Shown here: piece after piece, positions 44,367 through 52,151 of the stretch
Numbering within the stretch: position 1 is the first letter of the stretch
Layout: each line of letters starts with the position of its first letter
Origin: Variovorax sp. ZS18.2.2
GTDB taxonomy: Bacteria > Pseudomonadota > Gammaproteobacteria > Burkholderiales > Burkholderiaceae_C
DNA length: 64,000 bases
Assembly (NCBI RefSeq): GCF_024701975.1
Contig: NZ_JANLNM010000001.1
Span: 1,054,001-1,118,000, forward strand
Direction: 5' to 3'
Program-made: the position numbers and the translations under genes
Notes under the pieces: generated by a model
The model's database searches: none
Seen by the model: only the letters and a program-made list of their open reading frames with translations
What the model was told of the DNA's origin: nothing

Positions 44367-44405
44367 GCCTGAAATTCAGTCACAACAAGTGTTCTGAAAT
44401 CAGGC
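44367..44405. promoter_or_regulatory. Paired dyads upstream of the sigma-54 promoter (candidate enhancer)
   Basis: CTGAAATTCAG at 44369-44379 is a palindrome (CTGAA-A-TTCAG), and CTGAAATCAG at 44394-44403 is a second one (CTGA-AA-TCAG), 25 bases downstream. Their outer sides also match inversely (GCCTGA at 44367, TCAGGC at 44400). They lie about 55-90 bases upstream of the -24 element, a usual place for sigma-54 activator sites. Confidence 0.45.
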
Positions 44406-44458
44406 GTCAAGGGCTTCTTCCCAATGAAGAAACCTTTGTTATCAATGAGTTGGGTGGG

Positions 44459-44473
44459 TGGCACGAACTGTGC
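44459..44473 (+). promoter_or_regulatory. Sigma-54 (-24/-12) promoter of the PHB depolymerase / ABC operon
   Basis: TGGCACGAACTGTGC at 44459-44473, followed by AA, matches the consensus TGGCACG-N4-TTGCA at all but one base (G for the first T). GG (44460-44461) and GC (44472-44473) are 12 bases apart. Transcription would start near 44485, about 22 bases before ATG 44507, leaving room for the AGGAG ribosome site. Confidence 0.65.
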
Positions 44474-44506
44474 AATATTCAGTCACCACTTTCAGGAGAC
44501 ATAACG

Positions 44507-45694
44507 ATGATCCGTCGCCACCTCGTCGCGCTGGCTGCGCTTTCCGCCTGCGCCGCTGCCGCTCCCGCCTGGGCCCAGTCCAACGAAATCCGCATCGCCC
44601 ACATCTACAGCAAGACCGGTCCGCTCGAGGCCTACGGCAAGCAGACCCAGACCGGTTTCGCGATGGGCCTGGACTACGCCACCGGCGGCACGATGACGGT
44701 CAACGGCAAGAAGCTGGTGGTCATCGAGAAGGACGACCAGGGCAAGCCAGACCTTGGCAAGTCGCTGCTGGCCGCCGCGTATTCGGATGACAAGGCCGCG
44801 CTGGCCGTCGGCCCCACCGCCTCGGGCGTCGCGCTCGCGATGCTGCCGGTGGCCGAGGAATACAAGAAGATCCTGCTGGTCGAGCCTGCCGTGGCCGACT
44901 CGATCACGGGCGACAAGTGGAACAAGTACATCTTCCGCACCGGCCGCAATTCGAGCCAGGACGCCATCTCCAATGCCGTGGCGGTCGACAAGGCCGGCGT
45001 CACTGTCGCCACGCTCGCGCAGGACAACGCCTTCGGCCGCGACGGCGTGAAGGCCTTCGGCGCCGCGCTCAAGAAGGCGAAGCTGGTGCACGAGGAGTAC
45101 CTGCCGCCCGCCACCACCGACTTCACCGCCGGTGCGCAGCGCCTGATCGACAAGCTGAAAGACCAGCCGGGCCGCAAGATCATCTGGATCGTCTGGGCCG
45201 GCGCGGGCAACCCGTTCAAGATCGTCGACCTGGACCTCAAGCGCTACGGCATCGAGATTTCCACCGGCGGCAACATCCTGCCGGCCATGGCCGCGTACAA
45301 GGCGCTGCCGGGCATGGAGGGCGCCGCTTACTACTACTTCGGCATCCCGAAGAACCCGGTGAACGAGGCGATGGTGTCGGCGCACTACAAGCAGTTCAAG
45401 ACGCCGCCGGACTTCTTCACGGCCGGTGGTTTCTCGGCCGCGATGGCGGTGGTGACGGCGCTGAAGAAAACGGGCGGCGACACCAACACCAACAAGCTCA
45501 TCAGCACCATGGAAGGCATGAGCTTCGACACCCCCAAGGGCAAGATGACCTTCCGCAAGGAAGACCACCAGGCGATGCAGTCGATGTACCACTTCAAGAT
45601 CAAGGTCGACCCGGCGTTCGCCTGGGGCGTGCCGGAGCTGGTGCACGAGATCAAGCCGGAAGAGATGGACATCCCCATCAAAAACAAGCGCTGA
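44507..45694 (+). CDS. ABC importer substrate-binding protein (branched-chain type) of the PHB depolymerase operon
   Basis: A 395-residue periplasmic binding protein. Signal peptide MIRRHLVALAALSACAAAAP, cleaved near AWA-QS. Motifs fit the Peripla_BP_6 group: IRIAHIYSKTGPLEAYGKQ, VVIEKDDQGKPDLGKSL, AVGPTASGVALAMLPV and FFTAGGFSAAMAVVTALKK. It begins at ATG 44507 with AGGAG ten bases before. It leads an operon of depolymerase, two ATPases, two permeases and a hydrolase, so a hydroxyacid or short oligomer released from PHB is a reasonable ligand guess (inference); the family mostly carries amino acids and carboxylates. Confidence 0.88.
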   Translation: MIRRHLVALAALSACAAAAPAWAQSNEIRIAHIYSKTGPLEAYGKQTQTGFAMGLDYATGGTMTVNGKKLVVIEKDDQGKPDLGKSLLAAAYSDDKAALAVGPTASGVALAMLPVAEEYKKILLVEPAVADSITGDKWNKYIFRTGRNSSQDAISNAVAVDKAGVTVATLAQDNAFGRDGVKAFGAALKKAKLVHEEYLPPATTDFTAGAQRLIDKLKDQPGRKIIWIVWAGAGNPFKIVDLDLKRYGIEISTGGNILPAMAAYKALPGMEGAAYYYFGIPKNPVNEAMVSAHYKQFKTPPDFFTAGGFSAAMAVVTALKKTGGDTNTNKLISTMEGMSFDTPKGKMTFRKEDHQAMQSMYHFKIKVDPAFAWGVPELVHEIKPEEMDIPIKNKR

Positions 45695-45705
45695 GCGCCC
45701 ACCCG

Positions 45706-45740
45706 ATGCCGCGGCCCTGAGGACGGCCGCATTTCCTTTC
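45706..45740 (+). terminator. Hairpin after the binding-protein gene (attenuator-like)
   Basis: GCGGCC (45711-45716) and GGCCGC (45725-45730) pair around an 8-base loop; ATGC and AT extend the stem around a bulged C, and TTCCTTTC follows. It would reduce readthrough from the highly needed binding protein into the depolymerase and transporter genes. Confidence 0.5.
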
Positions 45741-45858
45741 GCCCCGGATGGCCGCCGGGCGAAGCGCCAGCCTGCGTCCGCGCAAGCCGGCGTGTTTCCA
45801 CGGCCGATTCGTCAGTCTGCAAGCAAGCGTTCGATACCCACAACATTAGGAGACAGCG

Positions 45859-47307
45859 ATGCAAGCGATGAGAAGGAACTGGAAGGGACTGGCCGCGGCA
45901 GCGGCAATGACGGTGGCGGCGCATGCCGCCATGGCGGCGGTGCCGCTGCCCGCGCTCAACGCCAACCCGGCGGAGGTGAGCGTGTCGGGCCTCTCGGCGG
46001 GCGGCTTCATGGCGGTGCAACTGCACGTGGCCTATTCGGCCACCTTCAAGCGCGGCGCGGGCGTGGTCGCCGGCGGCCCGTACTACTGCGCCGAAGGCTC
46101 GGTGCTCAATGCCACGGGGCGGTGCATGACGCACAGCACCAGCATCCCGGTGTCCACGCTCGTGAGCACCACCAACAGCTGGGCCGCGAGCGGCACGATC
46201 GATCCGGTCTCGAACCTGACCGGCTCCAAGGTCTACCTTTTCTCCGGCACCGCCGACAACACCGTCAAGCAGGCGGTGATGGACGACCTGAAAACCTACT
46301 ACCAGAGCTTCGTGCCGGCCGCCAACACGGTCTACAAGAACAACCTGGGCGCGGGCCACGCGATGGTCACCGACGACTACGGCGGCGCCTGCAGTACCAC
46401 CGCCTCGCCCTACATCAACAACTGCGGCTTCGACCTCGCGGGCGAGATCCTCACGCACCTGTACGGTCCGCTGAACCCGCGAAACAACGGCACGCTGGGC
46501 GGCACCTTCACCGAGTTCAACCAGTCGGAGTTCATCACCGGCCACGGCGCGGCCGCCACGGGCTGGATCTACGTGCCGCAGGCCTGCACCACCGCCTCGT
46601 GCCGCGTGCACCTGGTGCTGCACGGCTGCAAGCAGAACTACACCGACGTGGGCGACCAGTACGTCAAGAAGACCGGCTACAACCGCTGGGCCGACACCAA
46701 CAACATCGTGCTCATCTATCCGCAGACCAGTACCGCGGCCACCAACAGCTGCTGGGACTGGTGGGGCTATGACAGCGCGAACTACGCGAAGAAGTCGGGC
46801 CCGCAGATGGCGGCGATGAAGGCCATGGTCGACCGCGTGACCAGTTCGGGCGGTGGCTCGTCGCTGACGGCACCCACCGGCGTCGGCACCTCGGGCGCGA
46901 CCGCCAGCAGTATGGTGATCGGCTGGGCGGGCGTCTCGGGCGCCACGGGCTACAACGTGTACCGCGGCGGCAGCAAGGTCAACGCGGCACCGGTCGCAGG
47001 CACCAACTACACGGACACGGGCCTCGCCGCATCCACCACCTACAGCTGGACCGTGGCCGCGCTGGACGCCAGCAACGCGCAGGGCGCGATGTCGACGGCC
47101 GCCACCGGCACCACCACCTCGGGCGGCACCGGCGGCACCTGCTACACCGCGAGCAACTATGCGCACACACTGGCCGGGCGCGCCTATGCGTTGTGGGGCC
47201 TGACGTATGCCTACGGCTCGGCGCAGGCCATGGGCCTGTGGAACATCTACATCACCACCACGCTGAAGCAGACCGCCCCGAACTACTACGTGATCGGCAC
47301 CTGCTGA
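45859..47307 (+). CDS. Extracellular short-chain PHA/PHB depolymerase with fibronectin III domain
   Basis: A 482-residue secreted hydrolase. The signal peptide ends near AMA-AV (residue 26). The catalytic domain starts almost at once with the lipase box SGLSAGG (Ser46) and AYSATFKRGAGVVAGGPYYC, the hallmark of the extracellular type 2 short-chain-length class; VLHGCKQNY forms the oxyanion/His region. A fibronectin type III linker (about residues 340-425) and a final Cys-bounded module (CYTASNYAHTLAGRAY to YYVIGTC) that probably binds polymer follow. It cleaves extracellular poly(3-hydroxybutyrate). Unusually, it lies between binding-protein and ATPase genes of an ABC importer, on the same strand. 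Confidence 0.9.
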   Translation: MQAMRRNWKGLAAAAAMTVAAHAAMAAVPLPALNANPAEVSVSGLSAGGFMAVQLHVAYSATFKRGAGVVAGGPYYCAEGSVLNATGRCMTHSTSIPVSTLVSTTNSWAASGTIDPVSNLTGSKVYLFSGTADNTVKQAVMDDLKTYYQSFVPAANTVYKNNLGAGHAMVTDDYGGACSTTASPYINNCGFDLAGEILTHLYGPLNPRNNGTLGGTFTEFNQSEFITGHGAAATGWIYVPQACTTASCRVHLVLHGCKQNYTDVGDQYVKKTGYNRWADTNNIVLIYPQTSTAATNSCWDWWGYDSANYAKKSGPQMAAMKAMVDRVTSSGGGSSLTAPTGVGTSGATASSMVIGWAGVSGATGYNVYRGGSKVNAAPVAGTNYTDTGLAASTTYSWTVAALDASNAQGAMSTAATGTTTSGGTGGTCYTASNYAHTLAGRAYALWGLTYAYGSAQAMGLWNIYITTTLKQTAPNYYVIGTC

Positions 47308-47351
47308 GGCCGGTCGACATCGACACTCTTTCTTTTTCGCAATGACCAACG

Positions 47352-48125
47352 ATGCTTGAGACCCGAGACCTGACCATCCGCTTCGGTGGGCACGTGGCCG
47401 TCAACAGCGTGAGCTGCGCTTTTGCGCCGGGCACGCTGACGGCCATCGTCGGCCCCAACGGGGCGGGCAAGACCACCTACTTCAACCTGATCTCGGGGCA
47501 GCTCAAGGCGAGCGCCGGCACGGTGTCGCTCGACGGGCAATCGCTCTCGGGCCTGTCGCCGTCCGCGCGCACGCACGCGGGGCTGGGGCGGGCCTTCCAG
47601 CTCACCAACCTGTTCCCCAACCTCACGGTGCTGGAGAACGTGCGCCTGGCGGTGCAGGCCACCCGCGAGGGCGCGCATCGGCGCGGCCTCAATCTCTGGA
47701 GCATCTGGAGCGACCACAAGGCGCTGACCGAGCGCGCGGACCAGATCCTCGCGGACGTGGCGCTGAAGTCGCGCGAACACGCGACGGTCGCGAGCCTGCC
47801 GCACGGCGACCAGCGCAAGCTCGAGGTGGCGTTGCTCATGGCGCTGGAGCCCAAGGTCTTCATGTTCGACGAGCCCACGGCCGGCATGAACGCGGCCGAG
47901 GCGCCGGTCATCCTCGACCTGATCCGCAAGCTCAAGCAGGACAAGACCAAGACCAAGACCATCCTCCTGGTCGAGCACAAGATGGACGTGGTGCGCGAAC
48001 TCGCGGACCGCATCATCGTGCTGCACAACGGCACGCTGGTGGCCGACGGCGAACCGGCCGAGGTGATCGCCTCGCCGGTGGTGCAGGAGGCCTACCTGGG
48101 CATTGCGAAGGAGGCCACGGCATGA
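47352..48125 (+). CDS. ABC importer ATPase, LivG-like (PHB depolymerase operon)
   Basis: A 257-residue ATPase with Walker A GPNGAGKTT (about 37-45), GLGRAFQLTNLFPNLTVLENV, the signature position SLPHGDQRKLEVALLMA (HGDQ instead of SGGQ) and Walker B VFMFDEPTAGMN. The late LLVEHKMDVV switch is present. It lies 44 bases after the depolymerase gene. A palindromic repeat separates it from the next ATPase gene. Confidence 0.88.
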   Translation: MLETRDLTIRFGGHVAVNSVSCAFAPGTLTAIVGPNGAGKTTYFNLISGQLKASAGTVSLDGQSLSGLSPSARTHAGLGRAFQLTNLFPNLTVLENVRLAVQATREGAHRRGLNLWSIWSDHKALTERADQILADVALKSREHATVASLPHGDQRKLEVALLMALEPKVFMFDEPTAGMNAAEAPVILDLIRKLKQDKTKTKTILLVEHKMDVVRELADRIIVLHNGTLVADGEPAEVIASPVVQEAYLGIAKEATA

Positions 48126-48150
48126 AACGCCTGATGATGAATTTGAATTT

Positions 48151-48262
48151 CTCCCTCCCCTCCCGGGGGAGGGCCGGGGTGGGGGCTCGCGGCCTCCACC
48201 CCGCCGCGGCCGTGCCAGCGCCGCTTGCCCCCATCCCAGCCTTCCCCCGGAAGGGGAAGGAG
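48151..48262. repeat. Intergenic palindromic repeat, copy 2
   Basis: The left end (CTCCCTCCCCTCCCGGGGGA from 48151) and right end (TTCCCCCGGAAGGGGAAGG to 48260) are G/C-run dyads around a central GGGTGGGGGCT and AGCCCCCATCCCAGC-like pair. It is related to the copy at 49016-49127: both share GGTGGGGGCTCGC, GCCCCCATCCCAGCCTTCCCCC and GGGGAAGGAGCAAG. Its last bases, AAGGAG, form the ribosome site of the next gene, eight to nine bases before ATG 48271. Confidence 0.75.
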
Positions 48263-48270
48263 CAAGACCT

Positions 48271-48999
48271 ATGAGCACTCCGAATCTTCTGATCCTCGAA
48301 GGCGTGCAGACGCACATCGGGGCGTATCACATCCTGCATGGCGTGGACCTCGCCGTGCCCAAGGGCCAGCTCACCATGCTGCTGGGCCGCAACGGTGCGG
48401 GCAAGACGACCACGCTGCGAACCATCATGGGCCTGTGGCATGCATCGCAAGGCAGGGTGCGCTTTGCCGACAAGGACATCACCGCGATGCAGACGCCGCA
48501 GATCGCGGGCCTCGGCATCGCCTACGTGCCCGAGAACATGGGCATCTTCTCCGACCTCACGGTGAAGGAAAACATGCTGCTCGCTGCGCGCGCCGCGAAG
48601 AACGCCGGGCAGATCGACGACACGCGCCTGAAGTGGATCTTCAAGCTCTTCCCCGCGGTCGAGAAGTTCTGGAACCACCCGGCCGGCAAGCTCTCGGGCG
48701 GGCAGAAGCAGATGCTGGCCGTCTCGCGCGCCATCGTCGAGCCGCGCGAGCTGCTCCTGATCGACGAGCCCAGCAAGGGCCTCGCGCCCGTGATGATCAA
48801 CAACATGATCGACGCCTTCGCCGAGCTCAAGCGCAGCGGCGTGACGATCCTGCTGGTCGAACAGAACATCAACTTCGCCCAACGCCTGGGCGACAACGTC
48901 GCGGTGATGGACAACGGCCGCGTGGTGCACAGCGGCTCGATGGCGGCGTTCTCCGCCGATGCGCAACTGCAGCAATCGCTGCTAGGACTGGCTTTATGA
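48271..48999 (+). CDS. ABC importer ATPase, LivF-like (PHB depolymerase operon)
   Basis: A 242-residue ATPase with Walker A GRNGAGKTT, the LivF-type AYVPENMGIFSDLTVKENM, signature LSGGQKQM and Walker B LLLIDEPSKGLAPVM. I placed the start at ATG 48271, directly behind the palindromic repeat; the frame is open through the repeat, but the translated repeat would be a Pro/Arg/Gly string unlike any ATPase. It pairs with the LivG-like ATPase upstream. Confidence 0.9.
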   Translation: MSTPNLLILEGVQTHIGAYHILHGVDLAVPKGQLTMLLGRNGAGKTTTLRTIMGLWHASQGRVRFADKDITAMQTPQIAGLGIAYVPENMGIFSDLTVKENMLLAARAAKNAGQIDDTRLKWIFKLFPAVEKFWNHPAGKLSGGQKQMLAVSRAIVEPRELLLIDEPSKGLAPVMINNMIDAFAELKRSGVTILLVEQNINFAQRLGDNVAVMDNGRVVHSGSMAAFSADAQLQQSLLGLAL

Positions 49000-49015
49000 A
49001 GTATTCGACGTACTA

Positions 49016-49127
49016 CTCCCTCCCCCTCTGGGGGAGGGTTGGGGTGGGGGCTCGCAGCCTTCGATACAGCGCGGCCTTGCAAGCGCCGTCAGCCCCCATC
49101 CCAGCCTTCCCCCAGAGGGGGAAGGAG
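49016..49127. repeat. Intergenic palindromic repeat, copy 3
   Basis: Left end CTCCCTCCCCCTCTGGGGGA and right end TTCCCCCAGAGGGGGAAGG are matching dyads, so the element can fold end to end. The middle (GGTTGGGGTGGGGGCTCGC and AGCCCCCATCCCAGCC) is shared with copy 2. It starts 17 bases after the LivF-like gene stop and ends 20 bases before the permease ATG. It is not followed by a T-run. Confidence 0.75.
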
Positions 49128-49147
49128 CAAGAAAAGGGAGCGCAGAA

Positions 49148-50131
49148 ATGAAAGCACTCGACTTCGACTGGAAGCCGCTGCTGCTGGCACCGGTGCTCGC
49201 GCTCGTCGCGCTGCCGCTCACTGGCTCGTTCTCGACCTGGCTCACGCTCACGGTCGCGGGCCTGGCGATGGGCATGATCATCTTCATCATCGCCTCGGGC
49301 CTCACGCTGGTGTTCGGCCTCATGGACGTGCTGAACTTCGGCCACGGCGTGTTCATCGCGCTCGGCGCCTTCGTGGCGAGCAGCGTGCTCGGGCTCATGG
49401 GCGACTGGACCGGCTCGCAGGAACTGTGGCGCAACCTCGTTGCGGTGTTCCCCGCGATGCTGGTCGCGATGGCCGTCGCGGGCGCGGTCGGCTTCGCCTT
49501 CGAGCGCTTCATCGTGCGGCCGGTGTACGGCCAGCACCTGAAGCAGATTCTCATCACGATGGGCGGCATGATCATCGGCGAGGAGCTCATCAAGGTGATC
49601 TGGGGCCCCGCGCAGGTGCCGCTGCCGTTGCCCGAGGCACTGCGCGGCTCGCTGCTCATCGGCGATGCGGCCATCAGCAAGTACCGGCTGCTCGCGGTGG
49701 CTGTGGGCGTGGTGGTGTTCGGCGTTCTGGCATGGACGCTCGGCCGCACCAAGATCGGCCTCCTGATCCGCGCCGGCGTGCAAGACCGCGAGATGGTCGA
49801 GTCGCTCGGCTACCGCATCGGACGGCTCTTCGTCGGCGTGTTCGTGGTGGGCAGCGCACTCGCGGGCCTGGGTGGCGTGATGTGGGGGCTGTTCCAGCAG
49901 AACCTCGTGCCGCAGATGGGCGCGCAGGTCAACGTGCTGATCTTCATCGTCATCATCATCGGCGGGCTGGGCTCGACGGGCGGGGCGCTCATCGGCGCGC
50001 TGCTCGTGGGGCTCATGACCAACTACATCGGCTTCCTGCTGCCCACGCTCACGCAGTTCGCGAGCATCTTCCTGATGGTGGCCGTGCTGCTGTGGCGGCC
50101 GCAGGGTGTGTATCCCGTGGCGAACCGTTGA
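49148..50131 (+). CDS. ABC importer permease, LivH-like (PHB depolymerase operon)
   Basis: A 327-residue polytopic permease. LivH hallmarks: GMIIFIIASGLTLVFGLMDVLNFGHG, the IVRPVYGQHLKQI segment, RAGVQDREMVESLGYRI (ATPase contact) and IIIGGLGSTGGALIGALLVG. The N-terminal 20 residues are longer and more polar than in most LivH. It begins behind repeat copy 3 with GGGAG before the ATG and is followed 14 bases later by its partner. Confidence 0.88.
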   Translation: MKALDFDWKPLLLAPVLALVALPLTGSFSTWLTLTVAGLAMGMIIFIIASGLTLVFGLMDVLNFGHGVFIALGAFVASSVLGLMGDWTGSQELWRNLVAVFPAMLVAMAVAGAVGFAFERFIVRPVYGQHLKQILITMGGMIIGEELIKVIWGPAQVPLPLPEALRGSLLIGDAAISKYRLLAVAVGVVVFGVLAWTLGRTKIGLLIRAGVQDREMVESLGYRIGRLFVGVFVVGSALAGLGGVMWGLFQQNLVPQMGAQVNVLIFIVIIIGGLGSTGGALIGALLVGLMTNYIGFLLPTLTQFASIFLMVAVLLWRPQGVYPVANR

Positions 50132-50145
50132 GGAAGAAGACGCTC

Positions 50146-51213
50146 ATGTTTCTCAAACGACTTCTCTCCAACGACATGCCCCGCAGCCGCCTCCTGGCGC
50201 TGCTGCTCGTGGCGCTGTTCCTCGCGCTTGCGTTCGCGCCGTTCATCTTCCCGGGCGTGAAGGCGCTCAGCGTTGCGGCCAAGATCCTGGTGTTCGTGGT
50301 GCTGGTCGCGAGCTTCGACCTGCTGCTGGGCTACACCGGCATCGTGAGCTTCGCGCACACGATGTTCTTCGGGATCGGTGCGTATGGCATCGCGATTTCC
50401 GCGTCGCGACTCGGACCCAACTGGGGCGCGGTGCTCGTGGGGCTGGGTGCATCGCTCGCGATATCGCTGGTGCTCTCGTTTGCCATCGGCCTGTTCTCGC
50501 TGCGTGTGCGCGCGATCTTCTTCGCGATGATCACGCTGGCCGTGGCCTCGGCGTTCCAGACGCTGGCCTCGCAGCTGTCGGACTTCACCGGCGGCGAAGA
50601 CGGCCTGACCTTCAAGCTGCCCGAGCTGATCTCGCCGAGCTTCGAGTTTGCCGAGGAACCGTTCCTCGGCGTCTCGCTCGATGGCCGGCTGCTCTGCTAC
50701 TACCTCTTGTTCGTCGCCGCCGTGGTGCTGGTGCTCGCGCTGCTGCGCATCGTCAACTCGCCCTTCGGCCGCGTGCTGCAGGCGATTCGCGAGAACGAGT
50801 TCCGCGCCGAGGCCATCGGCTATCGCGTGGTGGTGTACCGCACGACGGCGGCCGTGCTGTCGGCGCTGTTCGCCACGCTGGCCGGCGCGATGCTCGCGAT
50901 CTGGCTGCGCTACAACGGACCCGACACCTCGCTGAGCTTCGAGATCATGATCGACGTGCTGTTGATCGTGGTGATCGGCGGCATGGGCACCATCTACGGC
51001 GCAGCCATCGGCGCGGTGCTGTTCGTGGTGGCGCAGAGCTACCTGCAGGACCTGCTGCGCCTGGGCAGCGAGGCGGCGAGCGGGCTGCCGTGGCTCGCGG
51101 CGCTGCTGTCGCCCGACCGCTGGCTGCTGTGGCTCGGCGTGCTGTTCGTGCTCTCGGTGTATTACTTCCCGACCGGCATCGTCGGCAAGCTGCGGGCGAG
51201 GGCGGCACGATGA
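50146..51213 (+). CDS. ABC importer permease, LivM-like (PHB depolymerase operon)
   Basis: A 355-residue permease with LivM features: DLLLGYTGIVSFAHTMFFGIGAYG (written in part), FSLRVRAIFFAMITLAVASA, AIRENEFRAEAIGYRVV for ATPase contact, and VVIGGMGTIYGAAIGAVLF. The start is ATG 50146, where the membrane protein begins; the open frame further upstream lies inside the previous permease gene. The stop overlaps the alpha/beta hydrolase ATG (ATGA), tying the hydrolase to the transporter. Confidence 0.9.
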   Translation: MFLKRLLSNDMPRSRLLALLLVALFLALAFAPFIFPGVKALSVAAKILVFVVLVASFDLLLGYTGIVSFAHTMFFGIGAYGIAISASRLGPNWGAVLVGLGASLAISLVLSFAIGLFSLRVRAIFFAMITLAVASAFQTLASQLSDFTGGEDGLTFKLPELISPSFEFAEEPFLGVSLDGRLLCYYLLFVAAVVLVLALLRIVNSPFGRVLQAIRENEFRAEAIGYRVVVYRTTAAVLSALFATLAGAMLAIWLRYNGPDTSLSFEIMIDVLLIVVIGGMGTIYGAAIGAVLFVVAQSYLQDLLRLGSEAASGLPWLAALLSPDRWLLWLGVLFVLSVYYFPTGIVGKLRARAAR

Positions 51214-52094
51214 GCGCGCCCCTCATCCCCACATCACACTACGCGGAGCTTGCCGGCCGCGAGATCCACTGGCTCGAATGGGGCGCGCCCGATGCGCCGG
51301 TGGTCATCGCCTGGCATGGCCTCGCGCGCACCAGCCGCGACATGGACGAACTGGCACAGCACTTTGCCGCGCGCGGCTTTCGGGTGATCTGCCCCGACAC
51401 CATTGGCCGGGGCCTGAGCCAATGGAGCCCGTTGCCCGACGAGGAATACCAGCTTTCTTTCTACGCGCGGCTCGCGAATGCGCTGTGCGACGAACTGCGC
51501 CTGGGCCGCGTGCACTGGGTCGGCACCTCGATGGGCGGCGCGATCGGCATGGTGTGCGCCTCGGGCCTGTTCGAGCCGCGCATGAAGGCGCGCATCGCGA
51601 GCCTCACGCTCAACGACAACGCGCCGCAGCTTGCGCAAGCGGCCATCGAGCGCATCCGCGCCTATGCGGGCCAGCCGCCTTCGTTCGACACGGTGGCCGA
51701 GCTGGAGGTGTTCTTTCGCACCGTCTACAAGCCCTACGGCTGGCTCAGTGATGCGCAGTGGCGGCGTCTCACCGAAAGCTCCACCCGCCGCCTCGCCGAC
51801 GGCCGCGTGACGCCGCACTACGACCCGGCGATGGTCAAGCAGTTCAGCGCGCACGACAACGACTACCTGATCTGGCCGCACTACGACCTGATCGACGTGC
51901 CGGTGCTGTGCCTGCGCGGCGCCGAGTCGGACCTCGTGCTGCCCGAGGTGGTCGAGGAGATGCGCCGTCGCGGGCCGGGCGCCGAGGGGCGGCTGCAGGT
52001 CATCGAAATCCAGGGGTGCGGTCACGCGCCCGCGCTCAACGTGCCCGAACAACTGGAGCCCATCGAGGGGTTTATCCGGGCGGCCGGTCGCTGA
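51210..52094 (+). CDS. Alpha/beta hydrolase coupled to the ABC importer
   Basis: A 294-residue cytoplasmic hydrolase (no signal peptide). Oxyanion motif WHGLART (35-41), nucleophile Ser107 in VGTSMGGAIG, acid-loop LRGAESDLVLPE and His in GCGHAPALN near the C-terminus complete the triad. The start overlaps the permease stop. It may cleave the imported compound, for example a hydroxyacid ester or oligomer if the operon handles PHB products (inference). It shows no close resemblance to known intracellular PHB oligomer hydrolases that I can confirm by eye. Confidence 0.85.
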   Translation: MSAPLIPTSHYAELAGREIHWLEWGAPDAPVVIAWHGLARTSRDMDELAQHFAARGFRVICPDTIGRGLSQWSPLPDEEYQLSFYARLANALCDELRLGRVHWVGTSMGGAIGMVCASGLFEPRMKARIASLTLNDNAPQLAQAAIERIRAYAGQPPSFDTVAELEVFFRTVYKPYGWLSDAQWRRLTESSTRRLADGRVTPHYDPAMVKQFSAHDNDYLIWPHYDLIDVPVLCLRGAESDLVLPEVVEEMRRRGPGAEGRLQVIEIQGCGHAPALNVPEQLEPIEGFIRAAGR

Positions 52095-52151
52095 ATGCAT
52101 GGCGGCAGCACAATCGCCGCCGGCTTCACCCACTACAAGGCTCACCTCACC

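Noticed and set aside
48103..48270. N-terminal extension of the LivF-like ATPase through the repeat
   Set aside because: The open frame translates the repeat into a low-complexity Pro/Arg/Gly string, and ATG 48271 has a good ribosome site and the normal family start.
48151..49127. Repeats at 48151 and 49016 as a CRISPR array
   Set aside because: Only two copies, about 860 bases apart, with a full ATPase gene between; no short spacers or cas genes.
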